Positions 24,299 through 37,900 of a stretch of DNA of 64,000 bases are shown one piece after another. The position numbers and the translations under genes are program-made. The notes below the pieces were generated by a model that saw only the letters and a program-made list of their open reading frames with translations, searched no databases and was not told where the DNA came from. The stretch's first letter is position 1; every line of letters starts with the position of its first letter. Source of the DNA: Taeniopygia guttata (taxonomy: Eukaryota > Chordata > Aves > Passeriformes > Estrildidae); assembly GCF_048771995.1 (NCBI RefSeq), contig NC_133043.1, positions 6,962,501 through 7,026,500 of the forward strand. The letters run 5' to 3'.

Positions 24299-27200
24299 AT
24301 GTACATGTTGGTTGAAAAACGCACAAATTCCCATCTTCACCTAAAGAGGTCACCTGGCATCCGATCCTGGTCTCTCTGTGTTGGTAAGGCCACAGCATTC
24401 ATTTCAGAGCTTGCTTTAAGGGAAGAGGGTCACAATAAACTCCTGAAATGCCCCTAGTGAAATGCCTGCCTTCCAGGCATTTTCCTTTCCAGAAGAGGAA
24501 TGATTGTGCTTTGAACTCTTCCTTTCTCATAGCCACTAAATGAGTCTGAAGTCTCAGCATGGCAGTTTTGCTGTGAGACTTTCAGTCTCATCTGGAGAAC
24601 CTCAGAAGCTCATGGATGGAATTTTAAGAGACTCCTGAAAGATCAAGAACAGAAGGTTTATGTGCCATGCAGTGATACAAATGTGAAGCTTCTGAAGGGG
24701 CTGTTAGGTTGAGAAACATCTCAATTTTTAGGAGTGGAAAACTGCAGTGTGGCCATGCTGTATGAAATGGGAAGTCCTACAGGATATTCTGAAAGTGAAT
24801 ATCTTTATAAACACTGCTGAATATGCAGGAAAAATCAACTTGTTAGGATTGTACTGAGAGAGCTGCTAGGGAAAATCAGGTCTATCCTGCTTTCCAGCTG
24901 AGCAGATCCCACTGCAGTAACACCACCTTGTCATTGCTTTCAGGGATGTTGTTGAGAAGATCTTTGCAGTTGCAGCAGCCTTTGGGGCATGGGGCACTCT
25001 TCAGCTGCTTTCTCCTCCCTGAGAGAAAAGAGCTGGCAGTTTCTGACACAACTTTACTGCAAAAGTTGTCTTTTGGCTCCACAGAGCACTTAAAGGGGAA
25101 AATAACCATTGTAAGGTTTGTGTGAGCACTCTAAGTTGTACTGTGCTGAGAGTAGTATGTGTGGTGTAAGTATGGTGTCATGGTTAGATCGAGTCCCTTG
25201 TTATGTCACAAAATTTTCATTTCTGACCCCAGCCCCTGTGCTTTTAATGCCTTTGCAGAATGGAAGTTTGTTTTTAATACTGAGAGAAAAAAATAACTTT
25301 CATATAGTGATCTATGTTGCAATCACATTTGTCCTGTTTTTGAAAAGTGATGTTTTTCATTAGGGAATTTTAGATGTTTTTTGAGCTGCTTATTTGTCAT
25401 AATTCTCTCCTCTTTCCTCCCAGGAATAGCCTCCATAGGTTTGGCTGCTGCTTATTATAGTGCAGGTAATGGCCTATTGCTTTTTTGGGTTTCTTTCCTA
25501 TTAATCTGTTTTTCATGCTGGTGACTCACCTGCAGCTTCTGTCTGGCCCTTCAAAGGCAGTGGAAGTTCCTCTCCCACTTTGTGGTGTGAATATTAAAAC
25601 CAGTAATTACTGTTTCCTTTATGGCTTAGTGTGCTTTATTGCTCTATTTCTTACTCAGCCTCCTTTTCCATTTGCAAGTGTTTTTAATAATGATATTGGT
25701 GCTCTGTGGCATTTTGTACTTTAAATGTTTTATAAATGTGATTAGCTGGTCCTCACAGCTCTCCTGGGAAGACAAGGTAATGATTATTTGACACCATAAT
25801 GAAATGATTACTTTTTCTGTGATGGAAGTTCTCTGATTCTCTGGAAACTGTCAGATCATCACTAGCAGAGATTACTCATCCAAGCACCTTAGGGATGAGA
25901 CAGCTTCTGCTGCTTCCTCCCCCTGCAGTACAACAGACTGCACCAAATGCCAGCTGTCTTCCCATCCATGGGATTTGTCCTGGAAGCTGCCCCGTGATTC
26001 TTGTGCTGCATCCTGTTAGCATCAAATGTTAGAACTTAATGGTGTGTAGGAATGTGCTACCAATACAACCCACGTATTTTTATTTAAAGAGCAAAATGCA
26101 GTGAAAACTGCTTGAGCCACCAGCTAAATCAGCCTTGTTTTTCTTAATACATTGCAACAGAGTTTTCTGAAATCCCAGCACAGCTCTACTGTGCCTTCAG
26201 TTAAAAGCCTGAGTGAGCAAATTATTCAGGCTGTGGCATGTAAACATTTCCAGGACATGAAATGCAAATGTTTGTTTGTCAAGAGGACCAACTGCTTCCT
26301 TTTATGCAGAAACATGTTTGCTTTATTGAGTTTTCATTATCCCTGTCCTTGTCCTCTGCAGCACAAATATTTGGTGTTTGACAGCAGCTTGGCAGTTTTG
26401 TGGATGCCTTTTAAGATGTCTTTGCTTGTACAGAAGAGATAGATGTGATGTTAGAACCTTGCCAATAATACATATGCTTATAATTCTGCATGGTTTGAAG
26501 CCCAGTGTGAATGAAGACTCTGAAAAGTGTGCAGGCGTTCTGTATTTTCATCCTGGGAAAGAGCTGTAAAATAGCTTGTAGTACAACTAAAGGCAAAAAT
26601 GTTCCATCAGAGAAACCTTTCCTCCTTTTGCTGCTTTTAAAGGGAGCATGTTGCTTTCAGGATTGGTTGAATACCAAAGAAGGGGGGGAAAAAAGCTAAA
26701 TTTGTGCATTTTTTGCATTGTTCAGACAGCTTGGCATGGAAGCTCTTCTACATGGCTGGGTGTTTCTTTGTGGCAGCCCAGAATCTGGAACAGTGGGAGG
26801 TAAGATGCTGAACTCAGGAAATGAGGGTCTGTGAGTAGGAAGCAGTTGGCAGATGCTGATTCCAGCAGCCCCACGCACTTGCTCAGTCCAAACAGACAAG
26901 TCATGCTTTTGGTTTTGAGGAAGCCCTCTGGGTTGCTATACTGGGACTAGAATTAGGGCAATAATTCTTTGATTACACAAGCATAAAAATGTGAAGCTAA
27001 ACTTATGGGCATTTTTAAGGGGACACCTGGCCCAAAATGTTCTCTTATATAAAAGAGGTAGGATGACCAGGACTTTCAGCTTCACCACATGATTTTGAAG
27101 TTAGCCTTCAAGCTAATGACAGAGCAACCACTAAATAAGGGAGCTCTAAGCTTCCAAACTGCTCAGCTGTTTTCCTCTGGTTTAGAATTGTGTGGATATT

Positions 27201-30200
27201 GAGAGCACTTTGTCACCCTGCTGACAATGAATTGTGTTACAATGAGCAACTCACCTAAAGAGAACAAGATCCTCTTTTCATTGATTAATATGAAATATCC
27301 AACTTCATTAATGTCCCATATCAATAATATCCATTTTATTGGGATATTAAGGTCTGTGTAAGCCTGGCCTATAGAGCAGAGCCCTGGAATGTCAAATTCA
27401 CCATGAGTTACAAGTTACTGTTCAAATTTGATTCCAGGCAAAGCTTTTATTACATGAAGAATGTGTCAAGAGGGACAATGAACCCACTTTTAACTTTCTT
27501 CTAGAAGTCAGACAAGAGATATGGCAAAGTTTCTGTTAAAACCAAGAGCAAGATTGTGATTTTCACACAGCTAGCTGTGTATTTTTCTGTTACCAAGATT
27601 ATTTTCCCGTAGAACTATTTTTATTTTACTTTGAAGCATAGCTAGTGATGGAGTTTTCAAGAAAATCTTAATTTTTGTTTTTCAATCTTACAGGAAGCTG
27701 TATTTGATAAGAACAAGGGAACAATCTGCCTAAAAACATTCAACCTCTACAAAAAAATACTGACCTTGTCAAAAGGAGGCAATGAACAAGGTGAGAAAGC
27801 AGCATCTGTGGTAGAAAACGTGGTGAGCAGCAGAAGAGATGGATGTGTGCCCATTTAATAGCTTCTCTGGAGTTCTGTACTCAAATTAAGTCACATCTGC
27901 TTCCAGATCTGCTTTGTTCCCAAGCAGCAGATGTAACAATCTGCCTCTCTGGGCCCAAATGCTTTTTCTCAGTGTGCTGAATGCATCTGGTTAATTATTT
28001 TAATCTAAAGTAAGTAGGCCTACACATTGCTTTCCATAATAATCTTAGCCATTCCTTTGGGATGTTAATGTGTTTACCTTGCCCTTGGCTAGCCTGCTTG
28101 GCAGCTGGGACTGGTGGAAAAACTTCAATTTTGGATCCAGAAGCTGAGATTCCTGTAATCTCATCTGCTTTAGGGAGCAGGCAAAGGTTTAGATACCATA
28201 TGCAAGCAGGCATGTTACATCCTGCAGGTACAGAATATGCATTTAAAGCAGCCTGGTCAGGAGGCTTAGTTTAATGCAGGATCTGATGGCCTTTGGGCTT
28301 CTTGTTGGATTAACAGAATTTGCAGTATGGTCTGTGAGTTGGTTGAGTCATGGTGGTGAGTTGGTAGCTCTATTTATTCTTTTAGGATAAAAGAATCTTT
28401 TATTCTGTTGCAAAAGTAGACAAAAACTCCATGGCAGAGTTTTTGTTCTACTTCCTGATGTAAATAGAGCCAGCTCTCAGTAAGCTCAGAAGAGTGGCCA
28501 AATTCGGAATGACCTTAAGCTGAATTTGTTTTTAAAGAGTTCATTTTGGAGATGAAAGATAAAATATGTGGAGATAGGGCTGTTTAATGATTCTGACTTT
28601 TCCTTTAGGATACATGTTTACAATGGAGAGCTGAGGTTATCTCTTCCTCTATGATAACATCTGCTTTAGGTACCATTCATGTGAAGATTCAGAGATCAGC
28701 AGGTGTTCTGAGCAGTTAAATGTTTCAGTATTAGTTCAGTCTCAGTAAACTGAACTCCTGTTTGCCTGTTCCATACAGAAAACTAGTTAAAACTACCATT
28801 AAACAAATGGGAAATTTAAGTAGTACTGGGTTGCTCCCCAGTGCCTGGCTGGCTGTATCTTCTCCCTTAGGGCCTGTCCCAACTACAGTGTGCTGCAGTC
28901 ACACCCTGTACATGTTTCTTTTGCCTGAGCAGCTCAGCAGCTGTTTTGATACCTCAAGTTTTAGCTTTTATATTTTTCAGATGCTTTAGTGTGTGGGTCT
29001 GGGCTTCATATTAGGGAATGGTGAGCTCTCTGCACAGAGTAGGGAGACAAAACAATTCCTTCTCCAGCTGGGCACCAAGGACAAATGATCCAAATTTCAC
29101 GCCCAAGACCATAAACAACGTAGACTGAAGAGAGAAAAACAAGAAGGATGGGACTTGATGGGCTAAAGCTGGAATTGGATAATTAACTCCAATATGCAAA
29201 TGGAGTAGAACTGATCAATGAGAGCCCCAGTGAGCAGTTGTGCATTTTGGGACCATTTTGGTTCATCTTGGGTGCAGCCCTGGCTGGGCTCTGGTGCTGC
29301 CCAAGGTGGATCCATGGAGGAGATCCTTTGAATAAATCCCTGCTTTATTCTTTAACTCTGTCCAGCCTCTGCTCTGGGTCAGCCTCCACAAGGCACCAGT
29401 TTGCTGCTGCAGGACTGCCCTGGCTGTGAGGGATCACAGGCACAGGGTCCCCGTCGCCCTGTCCCTGTGTCAGCAGTGGCAGTGCTGAGGGTTTGCAGTC
29501 ACGCTGACTCTGCCTGTGTTGCCCATCTTTGCAGTGGTGGCCGTGCTGAACGAGATCCGCGATGTGAACGTGGAGGAGGAGGCCGTGCGCTATTTCGGGA
29601 AGGGTTACCTGGTTGTGCTGCGCTTCGTCACCGGCTTCTCACACCCGCTCACCCAGAGTGCAGTGCTGGGCTGCAGAAGGTGCAGGGGGGACTTTGTAAA
29701 ATTAGAACATGCCTATCATGAGGGTCAATAATTGCCAGCTATTATTGATGCCTCAGGTTTTAGCTTGTATATATTCAGGTTCTGTGCTGCTTTACTGTGT
29801 ACTTCTGAGCTTCATATGAGGGGATGGTGAGCTCTTTTCGAAGAGTAGGGAGACAAAATAAATTCCTTGCTGGGAGACAAAATTCCTTTTCTAGCTGGGG
29901 ACCAAGGACAAATCATCCAAATCTCAGGCTCAAGAGCATAAACAGCATGCACTGAAGAGAGAAAAACAAGCAGGATGGGACTGCATGGGCTAAAGCTGGA
30001 ATTGGACAATTAACTCCAATATGCAAATGGAGCAGAACTGATCAAAGTTAGAGATCTCGTGTCCATTTTGGGACCATTTTGGTTCACCTTGGGTGCAGCC
30101 CTGGCTGGGCTCTTGTGCTGCCCAAGGTGGATCCATTGAGGAGATCCTTTGGATGAATCCCTGCTTTATTCTTTAGCTCTGTCCAGCCTCTGTTCTAGGG

Positions 30201-30810
30201 CAGCCTTCACAAGGCATCATTATAACTAAACTCAGTTTTTAGACTTGCTGTTATGACCTTGTGTTACTCAGTTTAACTTTTTAAACCCCATAATGTTTTC
30301 ATTTGCAGACATTTGGCTAACACCATCTATCAGGATCATGTTTCGATATCTAAGATCCCTTTAGTGCTGCATTTCTGCTGGAGTTGCCTTCCTGAATTAT
30401 ACAGTGGCAGAGGGGATTAATTCTACTTGGCAAACACTTGGTGTATTAATTAACAGAAAATTTATCTTAAGCATTGATGATAAGGAGCCTTGCAGCAGGG
30501 AGTGGGAAAGGACTGATTTATTCTGATGTTGAGGGAATGGCTTGGTGTGTGGCATGTTGTCAGCCACCCTCTATGCCCTTATGACTTTCCCTCTAGGCAA
30601 TTATTCTCAGAAATTAGCATGCCTGCTCTTGTCAGCACTGTGGTTCCACTAACTCTTCCATTGTTTCTTCTTTTCCACAGTGATGTAGAAGCAGTGGCCA
30701 AACTCATCACGAGTTTTCTGGAACTGGACAGAGTAGAGACCCCACAAGATTTCTCCCAGAGCAGCGAAACAGAGGCAAGTGATGCAGATGAACCACAGGT
30801 TAAATACTGA
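24299..30810 (+). CDS. CYBC1: CYBC1 / EROS, cytochrome b-245 chaperone 1 (190 aa)
   Basis: Coding exons: 24299-24383, 25424-25465, 26726-26799, 27694-27790, 29535-29679, 30681-30810 (stop TGA). They total 573 nt, 190 aa (human 187), with every phase matching. The protein starts MYMLVEKRTNSHLHLKRSPG. Two hydrophobic segments lie at about 24-42 (SWSLCVGIASIGLAAAY) and 46-63 (WKLFYMAGCFFVAAQN). Next come conserved DVNVEEEAVRYFGKGY and GFSHPLTQSAV in the fifth coding exon, and an acidic Ser-rich tail. Family knowledge: EROS is an ER membrane protein that stabilises the gp91phox-p22phox heterodimer of the phagocyte NADPH oxidase and also P2X7; human loss causes chronic granulomatous disease. The ATG lies 46 bases inside the second exon (acceptor 24251-24252). 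A non-coding exon is inferred upstream. It runs divergently from NARF and convergently with HEXD. Confidence 0.96.
24384..29534 (+). other. CYBC1: CYBC1 introns 2-5
   Basis: Introns 24384-25423, 25466-26725, 26800-27693 and 27791-29534. The first three hold no repeat or exon I can name. The last contains an LTR copy at 28947-29395. The remaining sequence is ordinary A+T-rich intron. Confidence 0.55.
28947..29395 (+). mobile_element. Solo LTR, copy 1 (fossil)
   Basis: About 450 bp, starting TGATACCTCA and ending AGGCA. It carries an AATAAA signal near 29331 followed by a TTTATTCTTTAACTCTGTCC block, typical of avian ERV LTRs. It shares its whole length with copy 2 at 29746-30216, in the same orientation. 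No internal genes are present. It lies in the CYBC1 intron before the exon at 29535. Family ERV, subfamily not assigned; moderately old. Confidence 0.7.
29746..30216 (+). mobile_element. Solo LTR, copy 2 (fossil)
   Basis: About 470 bp, starting TGATGCCTCAGG and ending AAGGCA. It is a sister of copy 1 in direct orientation. In one 75-base stretch compared by eye about five bases differ, so the two insertions are related but not very recent duplicates. It lies in the CYBC1 intron after the exon at 29535-29679. No internal genes are present. Confidence 0.7.
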
Positions 30811-33610
30811 TAGTCACTGTGAACTGAAGCAAGCAGAGGCTTTCACACATCTGGAAAAGATTCTGATTGTTCTTCAGAAAAAGAAACCACTCACAACCTT
30901 GACCTGGGCATTTCTCAACGCGTGCATTTACAGTGAGTGGAATCTGTCATAGTTTAGTGCTAAACTGCTTCAAGACCCTGCATGTGGACACTGCTGGCTT
31001 TTGAACTTTTGTCACCTCATAAACCTGTCTAGGAATAGTTATTTATGAATGAATTGGTTTGAAATAATTGCTTTTCCATTAATGAAGATACAGATGTGAA
31101 CTTCTGCTTACTGCAAACATTTGCTGCAGGTACAGTATATGAAATGTAGAAGAGTTGAATTTGTAACTCAAAACACAATGCTTTGAGGCTTCCCCTTTAA
31201 TATATGCAATTAGGAGATGCAGAGTAGTGGCACTTTTATGTTCTCTACTACTGACTTGCCATTGGATATATGTGGAAATTGAAGTCTGAGTGCCTCTCTT
31301 GGAATTTTAAACATCAGGTTGATCAACTTGTAACAGTGTCTTAACTTATCTCAGACTCACCAAGGAGCCATAAATAGCAAAGGAAAAATGATCATGATGA
31401 AATGTCTTTGGGATGTTCTACCTTAATCCTGTTCTGCTTAACTTCTGGGTAGGACAGAGCAATCTTTTTCTAGACCTCAATGTTTACCATTTAAACTGTG
31501 TATTTAGAAGGGAAGCAGGGACATATGTAACTTTAGGTAGGAAACAGACTGATGTCAAAGAAAGTGGTAGGTTAGAGTTGTTATTTCCTCACTTGAAATG
31601 ATGCCCAAGTGCTAAATAATAACTTTTTTTAAAGGTAGGTAGCATAGACTAAATGTCTGACTTGTTCTTGTGTTTTACTCCAGGTGTGTGGTGTCCTCTA
31701 TTCTGACCAATGGTTTCACAAATAGTTAAAATATAAATTTTTTCAAGGTATTTCTAAAGTAAAAGCTACCTCTGTTAGTCAACATAATCTGTCTAGAACT
31801 CCATCATGCTTACATTGATATGTCAGTACAAGAAAATTGTAAAAAGCTGCAAGTTCCTTCAGCATGCTATAGCTGCTTGTACTGAAGTTCACTAGGTTTT
31901 ATTTAGGAATCTTATGGTCTTTAGACCTGATTTAGGAAATATTTACACAGTTACAGGAGATCTGAACAGGGTACGAGGTAACTGTGTTGTCTGCTTTCAC
32001 GGTTGGCCAGCAGCAAATGTCTCCTGGCAGCAGTTTCTTCAGAAATTAAAAGAGCCTGTGTTCTTGTTTCCAATCACTCTACCTCTACAGAGAGAAGGCT
32101 CTGAAAAGTTTTTGGTAGAAGGCACATCCTGTTGTGTGTTCCAGTTTGGTCTGCAGCTGAGCACCTGCTCATCAAAGATTTCCCTTCCAGCTGTTCAGAC
32201 CCAGGATGTGAGCAGAGGCAGAGCCTGGTGTTGTCAGTGGAAGGTACTCACACTGCAGCAGGGATGTGGCTGTTGATGTAGCTTGCCTGCAGACAGAACT
32301 AGTTCTGTTTCCTTTAAATAAGATAAAAAACTTGTAATCATGTCAGGTATCTGTACAGACCTCTGCCAGTACACGTTCCTGAAAGTCCTCTCAGTTGTTG
32401 GGGTAATCGTGGGGCTTTTGGTGCCTACCCCACACCACTGGAACTGGGAAGCTGCTGCGTATGAATGTGGAAAAAGTAGGTTGCAGACAATTAGCTAAAT
32501 TTGCCTTTATTCTCCAGCACAGCTGTAGGCTAAGCATAATCATCAAACCTGTTTAAAAAATGTTACAGGGTGTAACACTTTATGTAGAGTTCCTCATGGA
32601 TTTGGTTATGGCAATGTCTGTGCACTCCTCAGCAAGGGGATCAGCTTGCAGCACTGTGGAAAGCAGGTGCAGCTCAGGACAGAGTCCACTCTTCCCTTTT
32701 TGGATGAGTCCTCTCTCATCCTCCTTTTCTGCCACCTCTCACCATTCTGCTGAAGGCTTTCCTGGGTGCTTTTGGGCCCAGCAAAGTCAAAGGCCCAGTA
32801 AACAGAGCCTTACCTGTGCCTGCTGTGAAGTGACTTGGACTCAAAGGAATGACGTGAAAGACTCGTTTTGGTTAGGAAATCAGGAACTCCTGGGAGACTC
32901 TCACAGATGTGGTCATTAACCTTTGCATCTCAGGCTGCCTGGACACTGGTGCCTGGCCAGATGTAGTTTGCATGACTTACTGATTTTAAAAGCTGCATAG
33001 CAGACCTTAGGTCAGCTCTAACACCCTGACCCCTAAACCAGCCCTCTGTCATGTCCTTCACTGTAACTGTTCGCTGAGTGCCACTTGGCAGCTTCAGCTC
33101 ATGCTTGGGCAGCTCGGTGGCACTTCCGTGCATGGCTGTGCTGGGATGGGACTGGGGCTGTGGCTGCTGCAGTGAGCAAAAGCCAGAGTGCATCTGTGCA
33201 GAGGGAGAGCACTGCTTTGTGTAACCTTTGTGTAACTCCTACTTCAGTACTTCACAATGAAGTATCCCATGTCTGGCATCAACTGTGCAGGTCTCACATA
33301 TTTATACCTGAGATCCGACTCTTGGGCTGTATTTATGAAGTTACACAGATAATAAAACCTCAGCTGGCTCACCTAATAAATAAAGAGTGCTAGTTCTGCC
33401 AGTGTCATAGATGGCTGAGACAAAAATATTTCTGGAAAATGTTTGGAAATTGCCTTTTTTTTTAACTTTAAAATTGCAAGTAGAATTTCAGCAAGGCCTT
33501 GTATTGTCTTTTTTTAAAAAAAAGTTCATTGATAAAATCAACTTTGATAACTTGTTTTGCATCGCTGTAGTATTTTGTATTGTTTTTAATTAAAATTATT
33601 AAAATATTAA
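30811..33610 (+). other. CYBC1: Probable CYBC1 3' UTR
   Basis: Downstream of the CYBC1 stop, candidate poly(A) signals are AATAAA at 33351-33356 and 33375-33384 (overlapping AATAAATAAA), and ATTAAA near 33590. Any of them would give a 3' UTR of about 2.5-2.8 kb. The stretch has no splice-consistent coding sequence. Which signal is used cannot be told from sequence. Confidence 0.45.
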
Positions 33611-33847
33611 TGGCTGTCTAAATTATTACTGGGAACAGATCTACCGAAGGAGTTAATGAGGGGGAGGAAGAATAGAAGAAGCCCAAATACCTGCTTAGAA
33701 ATGACCCTGCCAACACTCTTGCAGCAGTCCAGATTTCATTTCCATATAAGCTGATGGATCCAACTTTCTGTTGGTGAATATTTCCATTTCCCCTCCTTCA
33801 AATCAAACCAACATGCTACACACACAAAAAGCCGCACCCTTCTACAC

Positions 33848-34911
33848 ACACTTTGAGTATCAAAGGTTTTATTCAAGTAAAATAAATTAAGATCTTGTTT
33901 AGTTCAAGCTATGTGACAGGTATACAGAGCAATTGGTTCCTTTTAGATAAAGATTTGCATTTTTAGTGACTGAGGCTCTCATTGAGTCACTTGAAGCTTG
34001 TCTTATGCTGTAGTTTTACTTCTTGTATGTTTTGTTCCAAGAAAATTTCAACAAGTGCTTCAAAAAAAATTAAAGAAAGGAATAAATGAAGCACAAAAAT
34101 AAATATTTTGAATATTCATGCTGGAGTAACATACTTAACTACCATACTTCTGAATTATTTCCATTTAGTGGAGAATTGGGATAATCACCAAAAATCCCCA
34201 AAATACATTTCTATACATTATGACAAGTATGACATTTAAAGCAGACGAAACCAGCATTTTTTCCTTATATTTAGTAGCTTTAGTCATGGCTCAAATTGGG
34301 ACAAAGCTGGAAAGTGCAGGTTGCAGTTTCAGGTTGCACACAGCTAAACAGATGCCTCAGTGAGTGGGGCTGTGCTTTTCTGTGGGGATGGCTCCAGCTG
34401 AGCTTAGGTGGTGCTCTGGCAGCTGAATGTGTTAAGGCATTTTCCCTCCAAGCCCAGGAGGAGCTCCTGATTCCCCTTGATGGAATGGTGGGACACAACT
34501 CAGAGCACAGCTGACAGGTGAAGGAGTTATGGTACAGAACATAATGACCCATAATAACTTTTTAAAGTATCCTAAATATTAGGGTAGAGCTTTCCCAGGT
34601 CATTGTTATGTAAGAGTCTGTTGCTACAAATCCTGAATTTGGAAGAAACTGGGTTTTCTCCTGCCTTGTAGGAGAGTGAGCTGTGACTCACTCCTGCAAA
34701 CCTGACTTCCAGGCAGGTGAATTAAGGCTTAGCATGTGTTAAGACAGGAAAACTGAAGTGTTTTATGCTAATAAATTCCTTCATGCCTTCAGGTCACTTT
34801 TGTTTAACCACAGTTCATGCTTCTACTCTCAAGATGACAAACTCCAGCTCAAGGGCTAGCCAACAGTAGTCATGTTTTCCCAGGGAGTGAGTCAGACTAA
34901 TTGAAATGCCC
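33848..34911 (-). other. HEXD: Probable HEXD 3' UTR and polyadenylation signal
   Basis: The minus-strand AATAAA at 33868-33873 (tttatt on plus), followed by an A-rich/C-rich stretch, would end the HEXD transcript near 33850. This puts the HEXD and CYBC1 3' ends only about 250 bp apart, tail to tail. Inference from signals only. Confidence 0.5.
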
Positions 34912-37900
34912 CTAATTTTGTGCTCTTATTGCTTCCTCTAAATCATCCAGCACCTGCTGCAGCTTCTGTAGGCTGGGGTGGACATTCTCCTCCATCCATT
35001 CCTCTATAGCACACCTGTGGAAAACTTGCTCCATGGCTGCTTGCAGGTCTTGCACCACAGCATTCCACTTGGAGAAGAGACTGAACAGAAGTGAGAAGGA
35101 AGAAACAATGACATTTGCAGGTGAGCTCTGCCTCAGGGGAGGGTTGGCTTACTGGCCTTTGGAAGGGAGTGCTGTCCTTAAAACCACTTTACAGGAAAAG
35201 AAGCATCTATTACAAGAGCCCAAAGAACTTGATTTTGTTCAGATGGTAAAAGCTTGATGCCTTTTCTGTTTAAGTTCCATTAATCTTGGCACTTTGCTCA
35301 TGCAAAGACTTTTAAAGTATCAAAATGTGAGCTGAAAAAAAACCCACTACACACATTTTAAGTGTAACTGAAACCCACTGTGAGACTTGTTGGGAATTTC
35401 ATTCTGGGTTTTATCAGAAAGAATAGATGAGGTTGGATATTCACCTTATCACAGAGGAAAAAAAAAAAAAGGCAAAGAAGTATAAATGAACCTTTTAGCA
35501 TGAATTGGCAAAATGTCTAGGACAAGTTCTGAAAAGCCTGTGGTGACAGGGAGCAGGGAGAAGGGCCTGGCTTTACTCCAAGCCCTGCCTGCAGTCTGGC
35601 CCAGGGTGAGCTCCTGCACCAAGGCCAACCACTGCTGGAGGTGCAGCAGGGCCATACAGGAATAACAAGGGAGAGACTTTTGGAGACCAGTTTTGTACTT
35701 GTTCTCAATTCATTCAACAGAAGGCAAAGGTAAAATTAGAATCACAGAATGGTTTGTACTGGAAGGAAACTGTGAAGATCATCTAGTTCCAACCCAAACA
35801 TGTTGTACAAAAACATATTATGGATACTTTGTCTGATTCTCACTGATGTTTCTGAGATAATTATAGAAAAGAGGTAAGGGCTCACAATTCTCTGTACCTG
35901 AGTGCCCAAAATATATCAGACTTTATTTTTTATTTCCCCTGTAGTGCAAAACAAGTGCTGTTACCTGACTGCATCTGGCTGGAAGTGGTGCAGTACAATA
36001 GGATGAATAATCTTCCTTTTCCTGTGGTAGGGGCTGAACCAGCCTGTGACATACCTGAAAATGGATGTTGGTGGGAGCAGTGATCAAACAGCAGCAGTGT
36101 TTGTCACTGCCAGGGAGGCTTTAGCTGAACTCCTGCACAGAGATGATGCTTAAGGAGTGAGTTTATTTCAGTCTATGGATCTTTAGCTGAACTCCTGCAC
36201 AGAGATGATGCTTAAGGAGTGAGTTTATTTCAGTCTATGGATCTTTGGAATTAACTTGTGAAACTTAATCACCTGATCATCTGCTGCAGTATAAGTTTTA
36301 TTTCAAGCTCCCTTCTTTTGTAACTACACCATTCAAAATTTTCATTTTAATGTTAAATAGCAGTAAAATGTAATTAAGGAAAGATCTATATGCTTCAAAA
36401 AAGGCAGCATACAATATTTAGGAACTTTGCTGAAAATATTTTAAATTTTGATGTAAATAATATGTTCTGCCTAGGTGTCAATGACACCTTGATATTTAAA
36501 TCACTTTTTGGAGTTGTGCCCCACTTTGAGATGATATAGTTCTAACACTCCTGCAGCCAGGCAGAGAATCAACAGAAACCTCATTACCTGTTCCTTTCCA
36601 GAAGTTCATCCACTGATGACTTGAGGTGGAAACTAATTTGTGTCACAAGGGTGAGGACATTGCTCCCAGGAAAGGTCCCCAGACTTGGGCTGTCCAAAGA
36701 GGATCTGTTAGTTTCTGAACTTACCACACAAAGAGAAGCACCTGAATTCTGCAGCTGCAATGTTACCTTGTGAAAGTATCAATTTCCAGGTTAGGCATTC
36801 CCAGGAGATTTTCCACATTTTCTTTAATCTTTTCAGAATAGCCACCTGGCAGAAGACAGTGGGAATGAGTAAAGGAGTCTAAGAAACCAAAATGTTCATA
36901 CAAGAGGGGTTTTTCTGGAGTATTCTGCCTTGGCTTAGTAGTTCCCCTTTGGTGAAGAATTTTTTAAAAGGTAAAATGGAAATAAAAGAAGGAAAAAACA
37001 CTTGTGGGTGGGAGGAGGAGCTCAATGTCTTTCACACAGTTGTGCAAGGTGAGCACCTCCTAGCTCTGAACTTTCTATTCAGGGTGCTGAACATTTTTAG
37101 TGCCTTATTTAAAAATCAGTGGATTGTGGGGGTTTAATTTGAAAAATAAGAAAAATATTGTTGGCAACTGCCTGTAAAAAAAGCAGAAACTACAGGAGGT
37201 ATTTTACCAGACAGTGCCCTCCCTAGATCCATTTTAAGAAGAAACAATTATTTAAAACAACTTTTACACATGAGCATGTTCTAAATCTAAACTAAATTAG
37301 GCTCATTTGTATATCACTATTGTTTTAAGTAAGTTTGAAAAGCAATTCCTCATCCTAAATTTATTTTTTAATATAAGCATGAAGTTTTTGACCATTTGTG
37401 TGTTAGATCACAATAAATGAAGAGGATACAATGGCTGTTTTTAAATACTTAGGCCAAAAGGCTTCTCTGCTCCCATACTGCAAATTGTAATTTATTGTTC
37501 ATAATTCAGGCCACGATCAATTCAGCAAACCATCTCAAAATACAACAAGCCTGTGGCTATCTTGGGGGAAGGTCACTTCACTCCTGTGCTAGGCATTATC
37601 TGAGAGAGAATGAAGTTGTCATTGTACCATTCTTTAGTGCCTGCAGACACACAGCCAGGGATGGAATTCCCACAGGGAGAAGCTCACACAAAACAGAGAA
37701 GTGATCATACCTACGTAAGAAAACATCCATTAATTACACATTTTACTGTTAGAGCAGACTAACAAGTGGGAAGTTTTAATATGTCAATCACTAAAATTCA
37801 AAGAGCTGTAGAAACATCAGTTTCGGTCTCAGAGAAGAGATCACTTATCTCTGAAATGTGAAGTATTCCTGTTTTACTAGTAAGAACAGATCAAAGCCAA

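Noticed and set aside
28947-30216. The LTR pair read as a complete provirus.
   Set aside because: The interval between them is an ordinary CYBC1 intron and coding exon, with no retroviral sequence, and the outer flanks share no target duplication by eye.
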